From: a bacterium
GTDB taxonomy: Bacteria; Desulfobacterota; Binatia; HRBIN30; CADEER01
Assembly (NCBI GenBank): GCA_019637795.1
Contig: JAHBUY010000002.1
Span: forward strand, 62,001 to 126,000
DNA: 64,000 bases
Direction of reading: 5' to 3'
Shown here piece after piece: positions 1 to 9,250 of this stretch (positions within the stretch are counted from its first letter, which is position 1; every line of letters begins with the position of its first letter). Position numbers and translations under genes: made by a program. The notes under the pieces are model-generated. The model saw only the letters and a program-made list of their open reading frames with translations. It had not been told where the DNA came from and did not search any database.

Positions 1-879
1 ACTGCTCGCCGGGTCGACCGAGAACATGTTGGCGACCCGCACGCCGTTGCCGAGCAGCGCCGCGGTGAACAGCGGCAGCGATCCAGGGGGCACGTTCACC
101 AGGGTGCGGAACTGGGCGTCGGCGGCGGCGACGATCGCCGGCGGCAGGCTCGAGGGAACGGTCGGGGTCGGCCCACCCGGGAGGACGAACGGCGCGGCGA
201 GCAGCGGCGCGCCGGTGGCGCGATCGAGGGCATAGAGGTGCCCGTCGCCGGTGAGCGCCACCAGCGCGTCGGCGGCCGGGACGTAATTGAGGCCGAGGAC
301 GAGATAGCCGAAGGGCGCCGGGCCGACGGTGAGCCCGGTGGGCACGTCCCAGACCACCGTGCCGTCGGTGCGCACGGCGAGCGCGCGATCGTAGAGCGCC
401 AGGTAGACGATCTCGGCGCCGGGCGTGTCGGGGTCGGCGAGGACGAGCGGCGTCGAGCCGCCCGGCGGCGCGCCGGTGCCGGCGATCGCCCAGCGGCGGG
501 CGCCGCTGGCCGGCTCGAGGGAGACGAGGACGACGTTCTCGTAGGGGATGAAGGGGGAGAAGTACAGATTGCCGGCGCGGTCGAAGACCGGTCCGGTGAC
601 GTTGTAGGTCGCCGGCTCCGCCGTCCAGTCGGCGCGCAGCACCGCCGGCAGCGCGATCGACACCTCGTCGCTGCTCGCGCTGTCGCCGTGCAGCGCGTGC
701 CAGCCGTCGCGCGGCGGCAGCAGGGGATCGGGCGCCTGCGCCTGCCGGCATCCGCGCGGCGCCCAGGTGGTCGGCGGCGGCGGCGCGAAGCTCTTCGCCG
801 CCGGCAGTTGCGCCTGCGCCGGCGCCAACCAGGCCAGCAGCGTCAGCGCGATCGTCCAGTGCCGCCCGTGTGTCCGCAT
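1..879 (-). CDS. Secreted quinoprotein-like beta-propeller protein (3' part outside window)
   Basis: An open frame runs from an ATG at 879 off the left edge of the window, giving at least 293 residues. The first about 25 residues form a signal peptide (basic MRTHGRHW, hydrophobic stretch, AQA cleavage-like site). After it come repeated blades of the PQQ/quinoprotein type: 'VFDRAGNLYFSP', 'RWAIAGTG', 'IVYLALYDRALAVRTDG' and 'GHLYALDRATGAPL' are the alternating query/display strands seen in outer-membrane or periplasmic propellers. No catalytic residues can be assigned because the C-terminus is missing. It lies divergent to the DUF3108 gene. The family call is by repeat pattern only; substrate and role are unknown. 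Confidence 0.7.
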   Translation of the reverse strand, partial: MRTHGRHWTIALTLLAWLAPAQAQLPAAKSFAPPPPTTWAPRGCRQAQAPDPLLPPRDGWHALHGDSASSDEVSIALPAVLRADWTAEPATYNVTGPVFDRAGNLYFSPFIPYENVVLVSLEPASGARRWAIAGTGAPPGGSTPLVLADPDTPGAEIVYLALYDRALAVRTDGTVVWDVPTGLTVGPAPFGYLVLGLNYVPAADALVALTGDGHLYALDRATGAPLLAAPFVLPGGPTPTVPSSLPPAIVAAADAQFRTLVNVPPGSLPLFTAALLGNGVRVANMFSVDPASS

Positions 880-987
880 GCGTCCCCCGTGCCCGAGGCA
901 CGACAAAGCCACTTCGCAGACGCTTTTGGAAGCCGGGCAGCGTGGTGGGCCTCCTCAGAGGGAGGGAAAGGGCGTAGAACAGGGCGC

Positions 988-1743
988 ATGAAGCGGCTGG
1001 TGCTCGCGCTCCTGCTCGTCCCGCTGCTGCCCGGACCGACTTCCGCGACCGGCGTGACGCTCGAATACGATGTCCTCTACGGACCGCTGCAGGTGATGAC
1101 GCTGCGCAGCACGGCGCGCTTCGCGCCCGCCGGCTACGAGACCAGCACCCAGGTGCGCACGGTCGGCCTGGCCGGCGTGCTCTTCCCCTGGACGGCCGAC
1201 GCCAACACCGTCGGCAGGCGCGGCGACGGCGGCTTGCTGCCGCTCCGCCACCGCGCCCATGGCGAGTACCGCGGCAGCGAGCGCTCCGTCGCCCTCGACT
1301 ACGGCGCCGACGGCGCCGTGCAGGCGGTGATCGCGCCGCCGCCGGAAGCCGACGATCGCCAGCCGGTCCCGGATGCCGAGCGGCGGGCGACCATCGACCC
1401 GCTCACCGCGACCCTGACCGCGGTGCAGGACGGCTGCCGCGGCATCCTGCGCGTCTTCGACGGCCGCCGCCGCTACGACCTGGCGCTCGCCGACCAGGGC
1501 GAGAGCGAGCTGCCGGCCGCCACGCCGGCCTACCGCGGCCGCGCCCAGCACTGCCAGGCGCAGGTGACGCCGCGCACCGGGTTCTGGCAGGCGACCGCGC
1601 AGCACGACGAGCGGCCGGCGCAGCTCGACGTGTGGATCGCGGCGCCGACGCCCGACGTCATGCGCGTCCCCGTCTACATGCGACTCTCCGGGGCGCGCGG
1701 CACCCTCGGGTTCCGGCTCAGCGCTGCCACTCCCCTGCCCTGA
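988..1743 (+). CDS. DUF3108-like secreted protein
   Basis: 251 residues with a clear signal peptide (MKRLVLALLLVPLLPGPTSA). The mature part begins 'VTLEYDVLYGPLQVMTLRST' and continues as short amphipathic beta strands with 'DPLTATLTAVQDGC' near the middle, the pattern of DUF3108 proteins, which are exported beta-rich proteins of unknown function. The frame is open far upstream, but that region is antisense to the propeller gene, and the signal peptide fixes the ATG at 988. A TAGAAC hexamer at 975-980 ends 7 nt before the ATG and the Shine-Dalgarno is weak, so the mRNA may be leaderless. The next gene starts 43 bp downstream and is also exported, so the two may form an operon. Confidence 0.65.
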   Translation: MKRLVLALLLVPLLPGPTSATGVTLEYDVLYGPLQVMTLRSTARFAPAGYETSTQVRTVGLAGVLFPWTADANTVGRRGDGGLLPLRHRAHGEYRGSERSVALDYGADGAVQAVIAPPPEADDRQPVPDAERRATIDPLTATLTAVQDGCRGILRVFDGRRRYDLALADQGESELPAATPAYRGRAQHCQAQVTPRTGFWQATAQHDERPAQLDVWIAAPTPDVMRVPVYMRLSGARGTLGFRLSAATPLP

Positions 1744-1786
1744 TCCGCGGGTTGCAGTCGCCGCCGCGTCGCAGCAGAAGGGCAGC

Positions 1787-3064
1787 ATGACCTGGCGCGG
1801 CGTCCGCCTGCCCCTGCTGCTCCTGGCGATCAGCGCCCTGACCGCGACACCGGCACGGGCGCGGCCGCTCGGTCGCGACGCCGAACCGGTCGTCATCGGT
1901 ACCGAGGCCCTGCTCGTCCTGCCCCGCCCGCACACCGATCACCTGCGGCTCTACCGCTGGCGCGCGGGCGGCTTCGAGGCCGTGCCGTACCAGTTCGACG
2001 CGCGCGACGGGGGCGGCGACATCGAGCTGAGCCGCGAACACTTCGCCCTCGACGCCAACGACGAGCTGGTGTTCATGGCCGGTGACACCGGCGAGCGCGC
2101 CGATCCCGCGGCGTTGCCGGCGGCCAGCACGGCGGCGCTCGAGATCGCGGTCGGGGATCCCGGCGACGACCGGCGCGGCTGGGTGTATCTCCTCGCCTTC
2201 GACGACCCGCCACCGCCGCTCGACCGCGCCCCGTACGCGGTCATCGACAGCGACGGCCGCCACGTGCGCTCGGCGAATTACGCCGTGGAGTACGGCGACG
2301 GGATGAACGTCTTCACCGCCCTGCGCATCGCGCCGGCGGCCGGCGGCAGCGGCGAGAACCTGCTGCGCCAGACCCGCATGACCGGCGAGCCGACCCTGCG
2401 CCTCCTGTTCGCCGATCTGACGCTGCGCTTCGACGAGCGCAGCACCGTGGCGCGGATCGACGGAGTCAAGAACGGCCCGGTGCGCGCCATCCGCCAGGTG
2501 CGCCTGTCGATCGACCTCGGCAAGATGTTCCCCGACCTGCCGAACGGCACCACCCAGACCTACCACTACAGCGCGGGGTTCGACTCGCCCGCCAAGGTGT
2601 CGATCCCCTGGGTGGTGCTGAAAACGCTGCGCGCCTTCCGCTTCGAGGACGTGGTGGTGTTCGACCCGGCGGTGCAGCCGCTGCGCTACTGGGACGGCGC
2701 CAATCCCGACGGCGTCGACCTCGCCGCCGGCGCCGCCCTGCGCACCGACGTCGACCACGACTGGTGGGCGGTGCGCACGCGCGCCGGCTCGATCCTGCAG
2801 ACGCTGCAGATCCCCGATCGCTGGCGCGAATGGGGGATCGCCCGCGGCACGGTCGCCGGCGACCGCCGCGGCGACGCGGACGGCGACGAGACCTACGTCG
2901 CAGGCTACAGCCTGCTCAACATGACGCGGCTCCGGGCGCACGGCGACTACGACTTCCGCCAGCTCATGCTGGTGGTCCCCGGCGGCTACCGCCCGGGCGC
3001 CGAGCGCGCCGCGCGGGCCTGGTCCAACGACCCGCTGCGCGCGACGGTGACGCGGATCCGCTAG
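1787..3064 (+). CDS. Secreted protein of unknown function
   Basis: 425 residues beginning with a signal peptide (MTWRGVRLPLLLLAISALTA, ending ARARP). I do not recognise a family. The mature chain is rich in short beta strands and aromatic residues ('LRLYRWRAGGFEAVPYQFDA', 'DELVFMAGDTGERADP', 'YHYSAGFDSPAKVSIPW') and has no further membrane segment. A late acidic stretch 'GDRRGDADGDETYVAGYS' could bind calcium. It follows the DUF3108 gene by 43 bp in the same direction and is probably co-expressed. A periplasmic or surface location is inferred from the signal peptide alone. Confidence 0.6.
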   Translation: MTWRGVRLPLLLLAISALTATPARARPLGRDAEPVVIGTEALLVLPRPHTDHLRLYRWRAGGFEAVPYQFDARDGGGDIELSREHFALDANDELVFMAGDTGERADPAALPAASTAALEIAVGDPGDDRRGWVYLLAFDDPPPPLDRAPYAVIDSDGRHVRSANYAVEYGDGMNVFTALRIAPAAGGSGENLLRQTRMTGEPTLRLLFADLTLRFDERSTVARIDGVKNGPVRAIRQVRLSIDLGKMFPDLPNGTTQTYHYSAGFDSPAKVSIPWVVLKTLRAFRFEDVVVFDPAVQPLRYWDGANPDGVDLAAGAALRTDVDHDWWAVRTRAGSILQTLQIPDRWREWGIARGTVAGDRRGDADGDETYVAGYSLLNMTRLRAHGDYDFRQLMLVVPGGYRPGAERAARAWSNDPLRATVTRIR

Positions 3065-3224
3065 CTGGGAATCATTCAACGCGCAGACGCCGGGTCCGGA
3101 GGAGCCACGTCGTTCGACGGCAACGGCGCGCAGCCCGTCCCGATCTCACGCGACACCACGCCCAGCGCGGGCGATCCGAGGCAGCGCGCGACGCCCTGAC
3201 GAAGTCCGCCAGGCCCGCCCACGA

Positions 3225-5405
3225 TCACGGCGTGCTGCTGCGGCGCGCGAAGCCCTTGGGCCGCCGCTTGCGCAGGCGGCCGGCTTCCTTCTGCCGCCTC
3301 TCGGCCATCCCGATCTGGATGCTCTGGCAGCTCTCGGCCTCGGGGGTGCGGCGCACGTACGTCCCGTCGGACTGCATCTCCCAGGCGTCCCGGCTCGGCG
3401 CGAGCTGCAGATCGAGCACGGCGCGCAGCTCGGCCCGCAGGTCGGGATCCTCGACCGGCGCCACCACCTCGACCCGGCTCTCGAGGTTGCGCTTCATGCA
3501 ATCGGCGGAGCCGATGAAGTACTCCTCGGCGCCGCCGTTGCGGAAGTAGTAGATGCGGCCGTGCTCGAGGAAGCGGCCGACGATGCTGACCACGCGCACC
3601 CGCTCCGACAGCCCGGCGATGCCGGGCCGCAGGCGACAGGTGTCGCGCACGATCAGATCGACCTGCACGCCGGCCTGCGAGGCGCGGTAGAGGGCGCGGG
3701 TGACGTCGGCGTCCTCCAGCGCGTTCACCTTCATCTGGATGAGCGCCGGCTGACCGGCGCCGCGGTGCTCGCACTCGCGCTCGATCTTCGCCAGCAGCGC
3801 GTCCTTGAGCAGCGTCGGCGCCGGCAGGATCTTCGCGTAGGCGCGCTTCGGTCGGTAGCCGGTGGTGAGGTAGTTGAACAGCTCGGTGAGGTCGCGGCCG
3901 AGCGCCTCGTCGCTGCTCAGCAGCCCGTAGTCGGCGTAGATGCGCGCCGTCCCGGCGTGGTAGTTGCCGGTGCCGATGTGCACGTAGCGGCGCAGACCGT
4001 TGTAGTCTTGGCGCACGACCAGGATCACCTTGCAGTGGGTCTTGAGGCCGACGACGCCGTAGGTGACGTGGATGCCATCCTCCTCGAGCTGGGTGGCGAA
4101 GCGGATGTTCGCCGCCTCGTCGAACCGGGCCTTCAGCTCGATCACCACCGCCACCTGCTTGCCGTTGCGCGCGGCGACGCGCAGGTACTCGATGATGTTC
4201 GAGTCGGCCGAGGTGCGGTAGAGCGTCATCTTGATCGCCCGCACCTTGGGGTCCTCGCTCGCCTCGCGCACGAGGCGCTCGACCGAGGTGGAGAAGGATT
4301 CGTACGGGTGCTGCAGGAGCAGCGCCCCGGCGTCGCGGAGGATGTGGAAGATGTTGCGCGACGGCGCCAGCCGGGGGTGATCGATCGGGTGGTGCGGCGG
4401 ATCGTGCAGCGTCGCGTCGTCGAGCTGCGCGATCTCCATCAGATCGCGCAGGGCGAGGAGGCCGTCGACGTCGGCGACGTCGGCGTGCTCGTCGAGGCCG
4501 AGCTCGGCGGCGAGCATGCCGCGGTGGGACGACTGCATGCCGGCCGCCACCTCGAGGCGCACCATCGGGGCGAAGCGGCGGTCGCGCAGCTCGGACTCGA
4601 TCATCGCCAGCAGATCGTCCGCCTCCTCCTCGTCGCGTTCGGTGTTGGCGTTGCGGGTGACGCGGAAGCTCTCGCACGATGCCACCGCCATGCCGGGCAG
4701 CAGCAGGTCGAGGTGCTGGGCGATGACGTCCTCGAGGGGCACGAAGCGGCGCGAGTCGCCGACCGGGATGAAGCGCGGAATGCCGCTCCCCACCGGCACC
4801 TTGACGCGGATGAGCAGCGGCTCGCTCTCCTTCGGGTGGTGGCCGCCGACCAGGAGGTTGATCGACAGGTTGGAGATGAACGGAAAGGGGTGCGCCGGAT
4901 CGAGCGCCAGCGGCGTCACCAGGGGGAAGATGTTGCGCACGTAGCGCTCGCGCAACGCCGCCTGCTCGTCGCTGGCGAGCTCGGCGTGGGCCTGGATCTG
5001 GATGCCGTGCTCGTCGCGCAACTGGTCGCGCAGGTGGTTCCAGAGCTGACGCTGCCGGCGCTCGAAATCGCGCACGATGGCGTACGCGGCGGCGATCTGT
5101 TCCTGCGGCGTGCGGCCGTCGACCGTGCGCTCCTGCAGACCGGCGACCACCTGCTGCTTCAGGCCGCCGATGCGTTTCATGAAGAATTCGTCGAGATTGG
5201 AGGCCGAGATGGCGAGGAACTTGATCCGCTCGAGGAGCGGCACGCGCGCGTCCTCGGCCTGGTTCAGCACCCGCTCGTTGAACGCCAGCCAGGCGAGCTC
5301 GCGATTGAGATAGAGCTCAGGGTTCGCCAGCCCGTCCGCCGGCACCTCCGGTGCCGGCGCCGGCGCCGCCGCCCGCAATCGCGTTCGCCCGCCCCGCTCG
5401 ACCAT
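3225..5405 (-). CDS. ppk1: Polyphosphate kinase 1
   Basis: 726 residues from an ATG at 5405. It polymerises the gamma-phosphate of ATP into inorganic polyphosphate and runs in reverse. Seen: the N-terminal 'YLNRELAWLAFNERVL' block, and the two phospholipase-D-like half sites with the autophosphorylated histidine in 'LKTHCK' (about 457) and the second catalytic histidine in 'GRFLEHGRIY' (about 615), plus 'HIGTGNYHAGTARIYADYGL'. The frame stays open 55 codons upstream of 5405, but those codons read as low-complexity Arg/Pro/Ala, and the chosen start gives the usual family length of about 700. The C-terminus ends in a basic tail (RLRKRRPKGFARR). It is transcribed alone, convergent to the upstream secreted-protein gene. 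Confidence 0.93.
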   Translation of the reverse strand: MVERGGRTRLRAAAPAPAPEVPADGLANPELYLNRELAWLAFNERVLNQAEDARVPLLERIKFLAISASNLDEFFMKRIGGLKQQVVAGLQERTVDGRTPQEQIAAAYAIVRDFERRQRQLWNHLRDQLRDEHGIQIQAHAELASDEQAALRERYVRNIFPLVTPLALDPAHPFPFISNLSINLLVGGHHPKESEPLLIRVKVPVGSGIPRFIPVGDSRRFVPLEDVIAQHLDLLLPGMAVASCESFRVTRNANTERDEEEADDLLAMIESELRDRRFAPMVRLEVAAGMQSSHRGMLAAELGLDEHADVADVDGLLALRDLMEIAQLDDATLHDPPHHPIDHPRLAPSRNIFHILRDAGALLLQHPYESFSTSVERLVREASEDPKVRAIKMTLYRTSADSNIIEYLRVAARNGKQVAVVIELKARFDEAANIRFATQLEEDGIHVTYGVVGLKTHCKVILVVRQDYNGLRRYVHIGTGNYHAGTARIYADYGLLSSDEALGRDLTELFNYLTTGYRPKRAYAKILPAPTLLKDALLAKIERECEHRGAGQPALIQMKVNALEDADVTRALYRASQAGVQVDLIVRDTCRLRPGIAGLSERVRVVSIVGRFLEHGRIYYFRNGGAEEYFIGSADCMKRNLESRVEVVAPVEDPDLRAELRAVLDLQLAPSRDAWEMQSDGTYVRRTPEAESCQSIQIGMAERRQKEAGRLRKRRPKGFARRSSTP

Positions 5406-5612
5406 GCTGGTCACGTCTGCCACGTCAGACCTCCGCGCCGGCGGAGTCTGACGGGAACCGGCATCGGGCGCAACCAGCGAGCCGGCGAACCGGCCGGCCG
5501 CGGCGCGCGCCAGCCCGCCGCGGCCGAGCGCCGGCACCAGGCACCCCCCTCGGTAGCCATCGGCCTGCATCTGTGGTTCTGTCGCCCTTCAACCCTCGCG
5601 AAGGAGAAGAGC

Positions 5613-6803
5613 ATGCGCGAAGCCGTCATCGTCGATGCCGTCCGTACCCCGCTCGGGCGCGGGAAGGAGAACGGGGCCCTGCACGGGTGGCACCCCGCCG
5701 ATCTCGCCGCCGAGACGCTGAAGGCGCTGGTCGGCCGCACCGGGATCGACCCGGGCGAGATCGAGGACGTGATCATGGGCTGCGTCGGCCAGGTCGGCGA
5801 GCAGGGCCTGAACATCGGCCGCAACGCGGCCCTCGCCGCCGGCTTCCCCGAATCGGTGGTGGGGACGACGGTGGACCGCCAGTGCGGATCGAGCCAGCAG
5901 GCGCTGCATTTCGCCGCCCAGGGCGTGATGGCGGGCGCCTACGACGTCGTCGTCGCCGCCGGCGTCGAATCGATGAGCCGCGTGCCGATGGGCACCAGCG
6001 CCGCGGTCGGCGGCGCGCCGTTCGGGCCGCGCATGATCGACCGCTACGCGCGGGAGAACCTCTACGGGGTCGGCGGGCTGGTGAACCAGGGCATCTCGGC
6101 CGAGATCATCGCCGAGCGCTGGAACCTGTCGCGCCAGGAGCTCGATACCCTGTCGATGGAGTCGCACCACAAGGCGGCCAAGGCGGCGCGCAGCGGCTGG
6201 TTCGACAAGGAGATCGTCGGCATCGACATCCGCCACAGCGACGGCACGACCGAACAGGTGAAGAGCGACGAGGGCATCCGCCCCGAGACGACCCTGGAGC
6301 GCCTGGCATCGCTGAAGCCCGCGTTCAAGCCGGACGGCCGGATCACCGCCGGCAACTCCAGCCAGATCACCGACGGCGCCGCCGCGGTGCTGGTGATGGC
6401 GAAGGAGAAAGCCGCGGCGCTCGGGCTCAGGCCGCGCGCCCGCTTCCACAGCTTCGCGCTCGGCGGCGTCGATCCGGTGGTCATGCTGACCGGCGTCATC
6501 CCCGCGACCCGGAAGATCCTCGAGCGCTCGCGGCTGGGGATCAAGGACTTCGACGCCATCGAGGTCAACGAGGCCTTCGCGCCGGTGGTGCTCGCCTGGG
6601 CGCGCGAATTCGGCGCCGACCTGGCGAAGGTCAACCAGTGCGGCGGCGCCATCGCCCTCGGTCACCCGCTCGGCTGCAGCGGCAGCCGGCTGATGACCAC
6701 GCTGCTCAACACCCTCGAGCGCACCGGCGGCCGCTACGGCCTGCAGACCATGTGCGAGGGTGGCGGCATGGCGAACGCGACGGTGATCGAGCGCCTCGAC
6801 TGA
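5613..6803 (+). CDS. Thiolase family protein (acetyl-CoA C-acyltransferase)
   Basis: 396 residues, full thiolase length. It condenses or cleaves acyl-CoA and acetyl-CoA. The nucleophilic cysteine is C91 in 'TVDRQCGSSQQAL'; the base histidine is H351 in 'GGAIALGHPLGCSGSR'; the second cysteine is C381 in 'CEGGGMANATVIERL'. The start at 5613 is set by an AAGGAG Shine-Dalgarno at 5601-5606. Chain-length preference and direction (beta-oxidation or biosynthesis) cannot be read from the sequence. It is convergent with the quinone oxidoreductase gene, with a strong hairpin between them, and has no acyl-CoA dehydrogenase or hydratase beside it, so a pathway is not indicated by context. Confidence 0.92.
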   Translation: MREAVIVDAVRTPLGRGKENGALHGWHPADLAAETLKALVGRTGIDPGEIEDVIMGCVGQVGEQGLNIGRNAALAAGFPESVVGTTVDRQCGSSQQALHFAAQGVMAGAYDVVVAAGVESMSRVPMGTSAAVGGAPFGPRMIDRYARENLYGVGGLVNQGISAEIIAERWNLSRQELDTLSMESHHKAAKAARSGWFDKEIVGIDIRHSDGTTEQVKSDEGIRPETTLERLASLKPAFKPDGRITAGNSSQITDGAAAVLVMAKEKAAALGLRPRARFHSFALGGVDPVVMLTGVIPATRKILERSRLGIKDFDAIEVNEAFAPVVLAWAREFGADLAKVNQCGGAIALGHPLGCSGSRLMTTLLNTLERTGGRYGLQTMCEGGGMANATVIERLD

Positions 6804-6808
6804 GCCGG

Positions 6809-6853
6809 GAGGTCGCGAGGGCGTCCGCCATCGCGCGGCCCCCTCGCGACCTC
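6809..6853. terminator. Hairpin between convergent genes
   Basis: A perfect 13 bp stem (GAGGTCGCGAGGG at 6809-6821 with its complement at 6841-6853) encloses a 19 nt loop. It begins 5 bp after the thiolase stop and overlaps the stop of the oppositely oriented oxidoreductase gene. There is no U-run, so it may work as a Rho-assisted or bidirectional barrier rather than a classical intrinsic terminator. Confidence 0.5.
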
Positions 6854-7823
6854 ACGGCACCAGCACCACCTTCCCCGCCACCTTGCGGTCGACCAGGGCC
6901 TGCAGCGCGTCGCCGGCGTGGTCCAGCGCATAACGGGTCGGCTCCACCGGCTGGATGGTGCCGCAGGCGGCGAGCGCCAGGACCTCGCCGATCAGCGCCG
7001 CGTTTTCGTGCGGATGCTCGAAGGTCCAGGCGCCCCAGTCGACGCCGACCACCGAACGGTTCTGCAGCAGCACCAGGTTGGCCTTGAGGGCGGGAATCTC
7101 GCCGGCGGCGAAGCCGACGATGAGATAGTTGCCGAACGACCGCAGGGCGCGCAGCGCCGGCTCGGCGTACGAGCCGCCGACCGGATCGACGACCATGTGC
7201 ACGCCGCCACCGCTGATCTCGCGCACCCGCGTCTTCAGGTCCTCCTCGTCGTAGCGGATGCACGCCTGCGCGCCGACGGCGCGCGCCGCGGCGAGCTTGG
7301 CGGCGCTCGACGCGGCGGCGATCACGCGGGCGCCGAGATGGCGGGCGACGTCGACCATGGCGAGGCCGACGCCGCCGCCGGCGCCGAGCACCAGGACCCA
7401 GTCGCCGCGCCGCACCGTCGCCCGCCGGGTCAGCGCGAACAGCGCCGTCGCATAACTCTGGATCAGCGCCGCGCCCTGCCCGAAGCTGAGGGTCGGCGGC
7501 AGCCGGCGCGCCATCGCCTCCGGCACCGCGAGGCGTTCCGCGAACCCGCCGACGCCGCACGACACCAGCACCCGTTCCTGCAGGCGCGCCGGGTTGACGC
7601 CGCTCCCCACGGCGACGATCACCCCCGCCACCTCGCCTCCCGGCGTGAACGGCAGCGGCGGCTTGATCTGATAGCGCCCCTGCACCAGCAGCGCGTCGAC
7701 GAAGGTGACGCCGGCGGCGCGGACCTCCACCACGACGTCGCCGGCGCTGGGGAGCGGGTCCGCGACCTGCTCCACGGTCAGGCGATCCGGCGGGCCGAAC
7801 TCCCTGCAGACGACGCGTCTCAT
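6852..7823 (-). CDS. Zinc-independent quinone oxidoreductase, MDR superfamily
   Basis: 323 residues. The GroES-like N-terminal half ('VVVEVRAAGVTFVDALLVQG') and the Rossmann half with the NADPH-binding 'VLVLGAGGGVGLAMVDVA' (about 144-161) are typical of NADPH:quinone oxidoreductase/zeta-crystallin-like members of the medium-chain family. The catalytic and structural zinc ligands of alcohol dehydrogenases are absent. 'TPGGEVAGVIVAVG' is the usual glycine-rich turn. The ATG at 7823 has no Shine-Dalgarno, but a TAGGGT hexamer (7838-7833) ends 9 nt before it, so transcription may start at or near the AUG. The gene stands alone between the thiolase and GH1 genes. The true substrate (quinone or enone) is unknown. 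Confidence 0.88.
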   Translation of the reverse strand: MRRVVCREFGPPDRLTVEQVADPLPSAGDVVVEVRAAGVTFVDALLVQGRYQIKPPLPFTPGGEVAGVIVAVGSGVNPARLQERVLVSCGVGGFAERLAVPEAMARRLPPTLSFGQGAALIQSYATALFALTRRATVRRGDWVLVLGAGGGVGLAMVDVARHLGARVIAAASSAAKLAAARAVGAQACIRYDEEDLKTRVREISGGGVHMVVDPVGGSYAEPALRALRSFGNYLIVGFAAGEIPALKANLVLLQNRSVVGVDWGAWTFEHPHENAALIGEVLALAACGTIQPVEPTRYALDHAGDALQALVDRKVAGKVVLVP

Positions 7824-7938
7824 GGCGCGGTGACCCTAGCGAATCACGAGCGCCGCCGATAGTTTCCCAGCGGCCGCCAGGGCGCGCCCAGCGAAGCGCG
7901 CGACGCGCCCTGTCCGCCGGCGCGCTCGCGCCGCATCC

Positions 7939-9180
7939 TCACTCACCGAGCGCGTTGGCGCGCGCGATCGCCCCGAGCCACGCGGCGCTGGCTTTCGGGC
8001 GCCGCATCTGGCTCTGGCGATCGACCGCGACCAGGCCGAACTTCGGACCGTAGCCGAACAGCCACTCGAAGTTGTCCATCAGCGACCAGTAGAAGTAGCC
8101 GCGGACGTCGATGCCGTCGCCCAGGCAGCGCGCGACGCCCGCCAACGCCCGGCGCACGTAGTCGTGGCGCAGCTCGTCGTCGTCGGTGCCGATGCCGTTC
8201 TCGGTGACGTAGATCGGCACGCCGGCGCGGGCCGCGGCGTAGCGGATGGTGCCCTCGAGCGCCTCCGGCCAGTACTCGTAGCCCAGGGCCAGTACCGGCA
8301 CGCCGGGCTCCGGACCGACCGGGCCGTTGGCGTCGAAGCGCACCCGGCTGTAGGTCTGCACGCCGACGAAGTCGTCCGCCCTGGCGGCGTCGAGGAACGG
8401 GTCGAAGCTCACCCGCCGCGCCTCGTCGCGCTGCGCCTCTCCGCCGGGCAGCGCCTGGTAGTCCTGCATCGCCAGGGTGATGCCGACCGGGAAGCGCCCC
8501 GGCCCCGCCTTCAACACCTCGCGGGCGCGGGTGTGGGCGCGCAGCAGGGTGTCGCTGATGCGCAGCGGGTGGCCGAGGAAGAACGGGCCGAAGCGCTCGA
8601 GCGTCGTGCCGCAACGCCGCGCCGACTCGGCGACGAACGGCGCCACCGATTTGAAGCCATCGCGCGGCAGCACGCCGGACACCGCCAGGGTCGCCAGCAG
8701 ATTCGCTTCGTTGATGGTGTAGGCGGTGTCGATGAGGTCGCCGAGATGACGCACGACGCGCTCGCAGTAGCGCGCGAAGCGGTCGGCATTCGCCGCCTCC
8801 TCCCAGCCGCCGTCGGCGGTGAACCAGCGCGGCGAGGTGAAGTGATGGAAGGTGACGCAGGGCCGCACCCCGAGCTCGTGGCAGCAGGCGAGCACGCGGC
8901 GGTAGTGGTCGAGCGCGGCGAGCGAGAACTGCCCCTCCTCGGGCTCGACGCGCGCCCACTCGACCGAGAAGCGGTACGCCTGGAAGCCGAGATCGCGCAC
9001 CAGGCGGATGTCGTCCGGGTAGCGATGGAACGAGTCGCAGGCGTCGCCGGACGGCTCGGCGAACATGGTGCCCGGCGTGTGCTCCATCACCCAGAAGTCG
9101 CTGTTGACGTTGTTGCCCTCGATCTGGTGCGCGGCCGTGGCCGTGCCCCACGTGAAGCCCTGCGGAAATCGGAACGCCAT
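7939..9180 (-). CDS. Glycoside hydrolase family 1 protein (beta-glucosidase-like)
   Basis: 413 residues from the ATG at 9180, which places the GH1 signature 'FPQGFTWGTATAAHQIEG' at residues 5-22. The acid/base glutamate is E158 in 'YTINEANLL' and the nucleophile is E327 in 'IYVTENGIG'. The acid/base motif usually reads NEP; here it is NEA, an unusual substitution next to a catalytic residue. 'GYFYWSLMDNFEWLFGYGPK' near the C-terminus is the conserved aglycone and substrate loop. No signal peptide is seen, so it should be cytoplasmic. There is no sugar transporter nearby, so its substrate is not indicated by context. A start five codons upstream (9195) is possible but would be a GTG. Confidence 0.9.
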   Translation of the reverse strand: MAFRFPQGFTWGTATAAHQIEGNNVNSDFWVMEHTPGTMFAEPSGDACDSFHRYPDDIRLVRDLGFQAYRFSVEWARVEPEEGQFSLAALDHYRRVLACCHELGVRPCVTFHHFTSPRWFTADGGWEEAANADRFARYCERVVRHLGDLIDTAYTINEANLLATLAVSGVLPRDGFKSVAPFVAESARRCGTTLERFGPFFLGHPLRISDTLLRAHTRAREVLKAGPGRFPVGITLAMQDYQALPGGEAQRDEARRVSFDPFLDAARADDFVGVQTYSRVRFDANGPVGPEPGVPVLALGYEYWPEALEGTIRYAAARAGVPIYVTENGIGTDDDELRHDYVRRALAGVARCLGDGIDVRGYFYWSLMDNFEWLFGYGPKFGLVAVDRQSQMRRPKASAAWLGAIARANALGE

Positions 9181-9250
9181 GCGCCCGGTTCTCACGCGCG
9201 CGGCGCGAGTGCAAGCGCGCGCCGCGCAGCCGACGACTGGCCGCCGCGCC

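Noticed and set aside
3561-5612. Long plus-strand frame extending upstream of the thiolase
   Set aside because: Antisense to ppk1. The thiolase itself starts at 5613 with its own Shine-Dalgarno.
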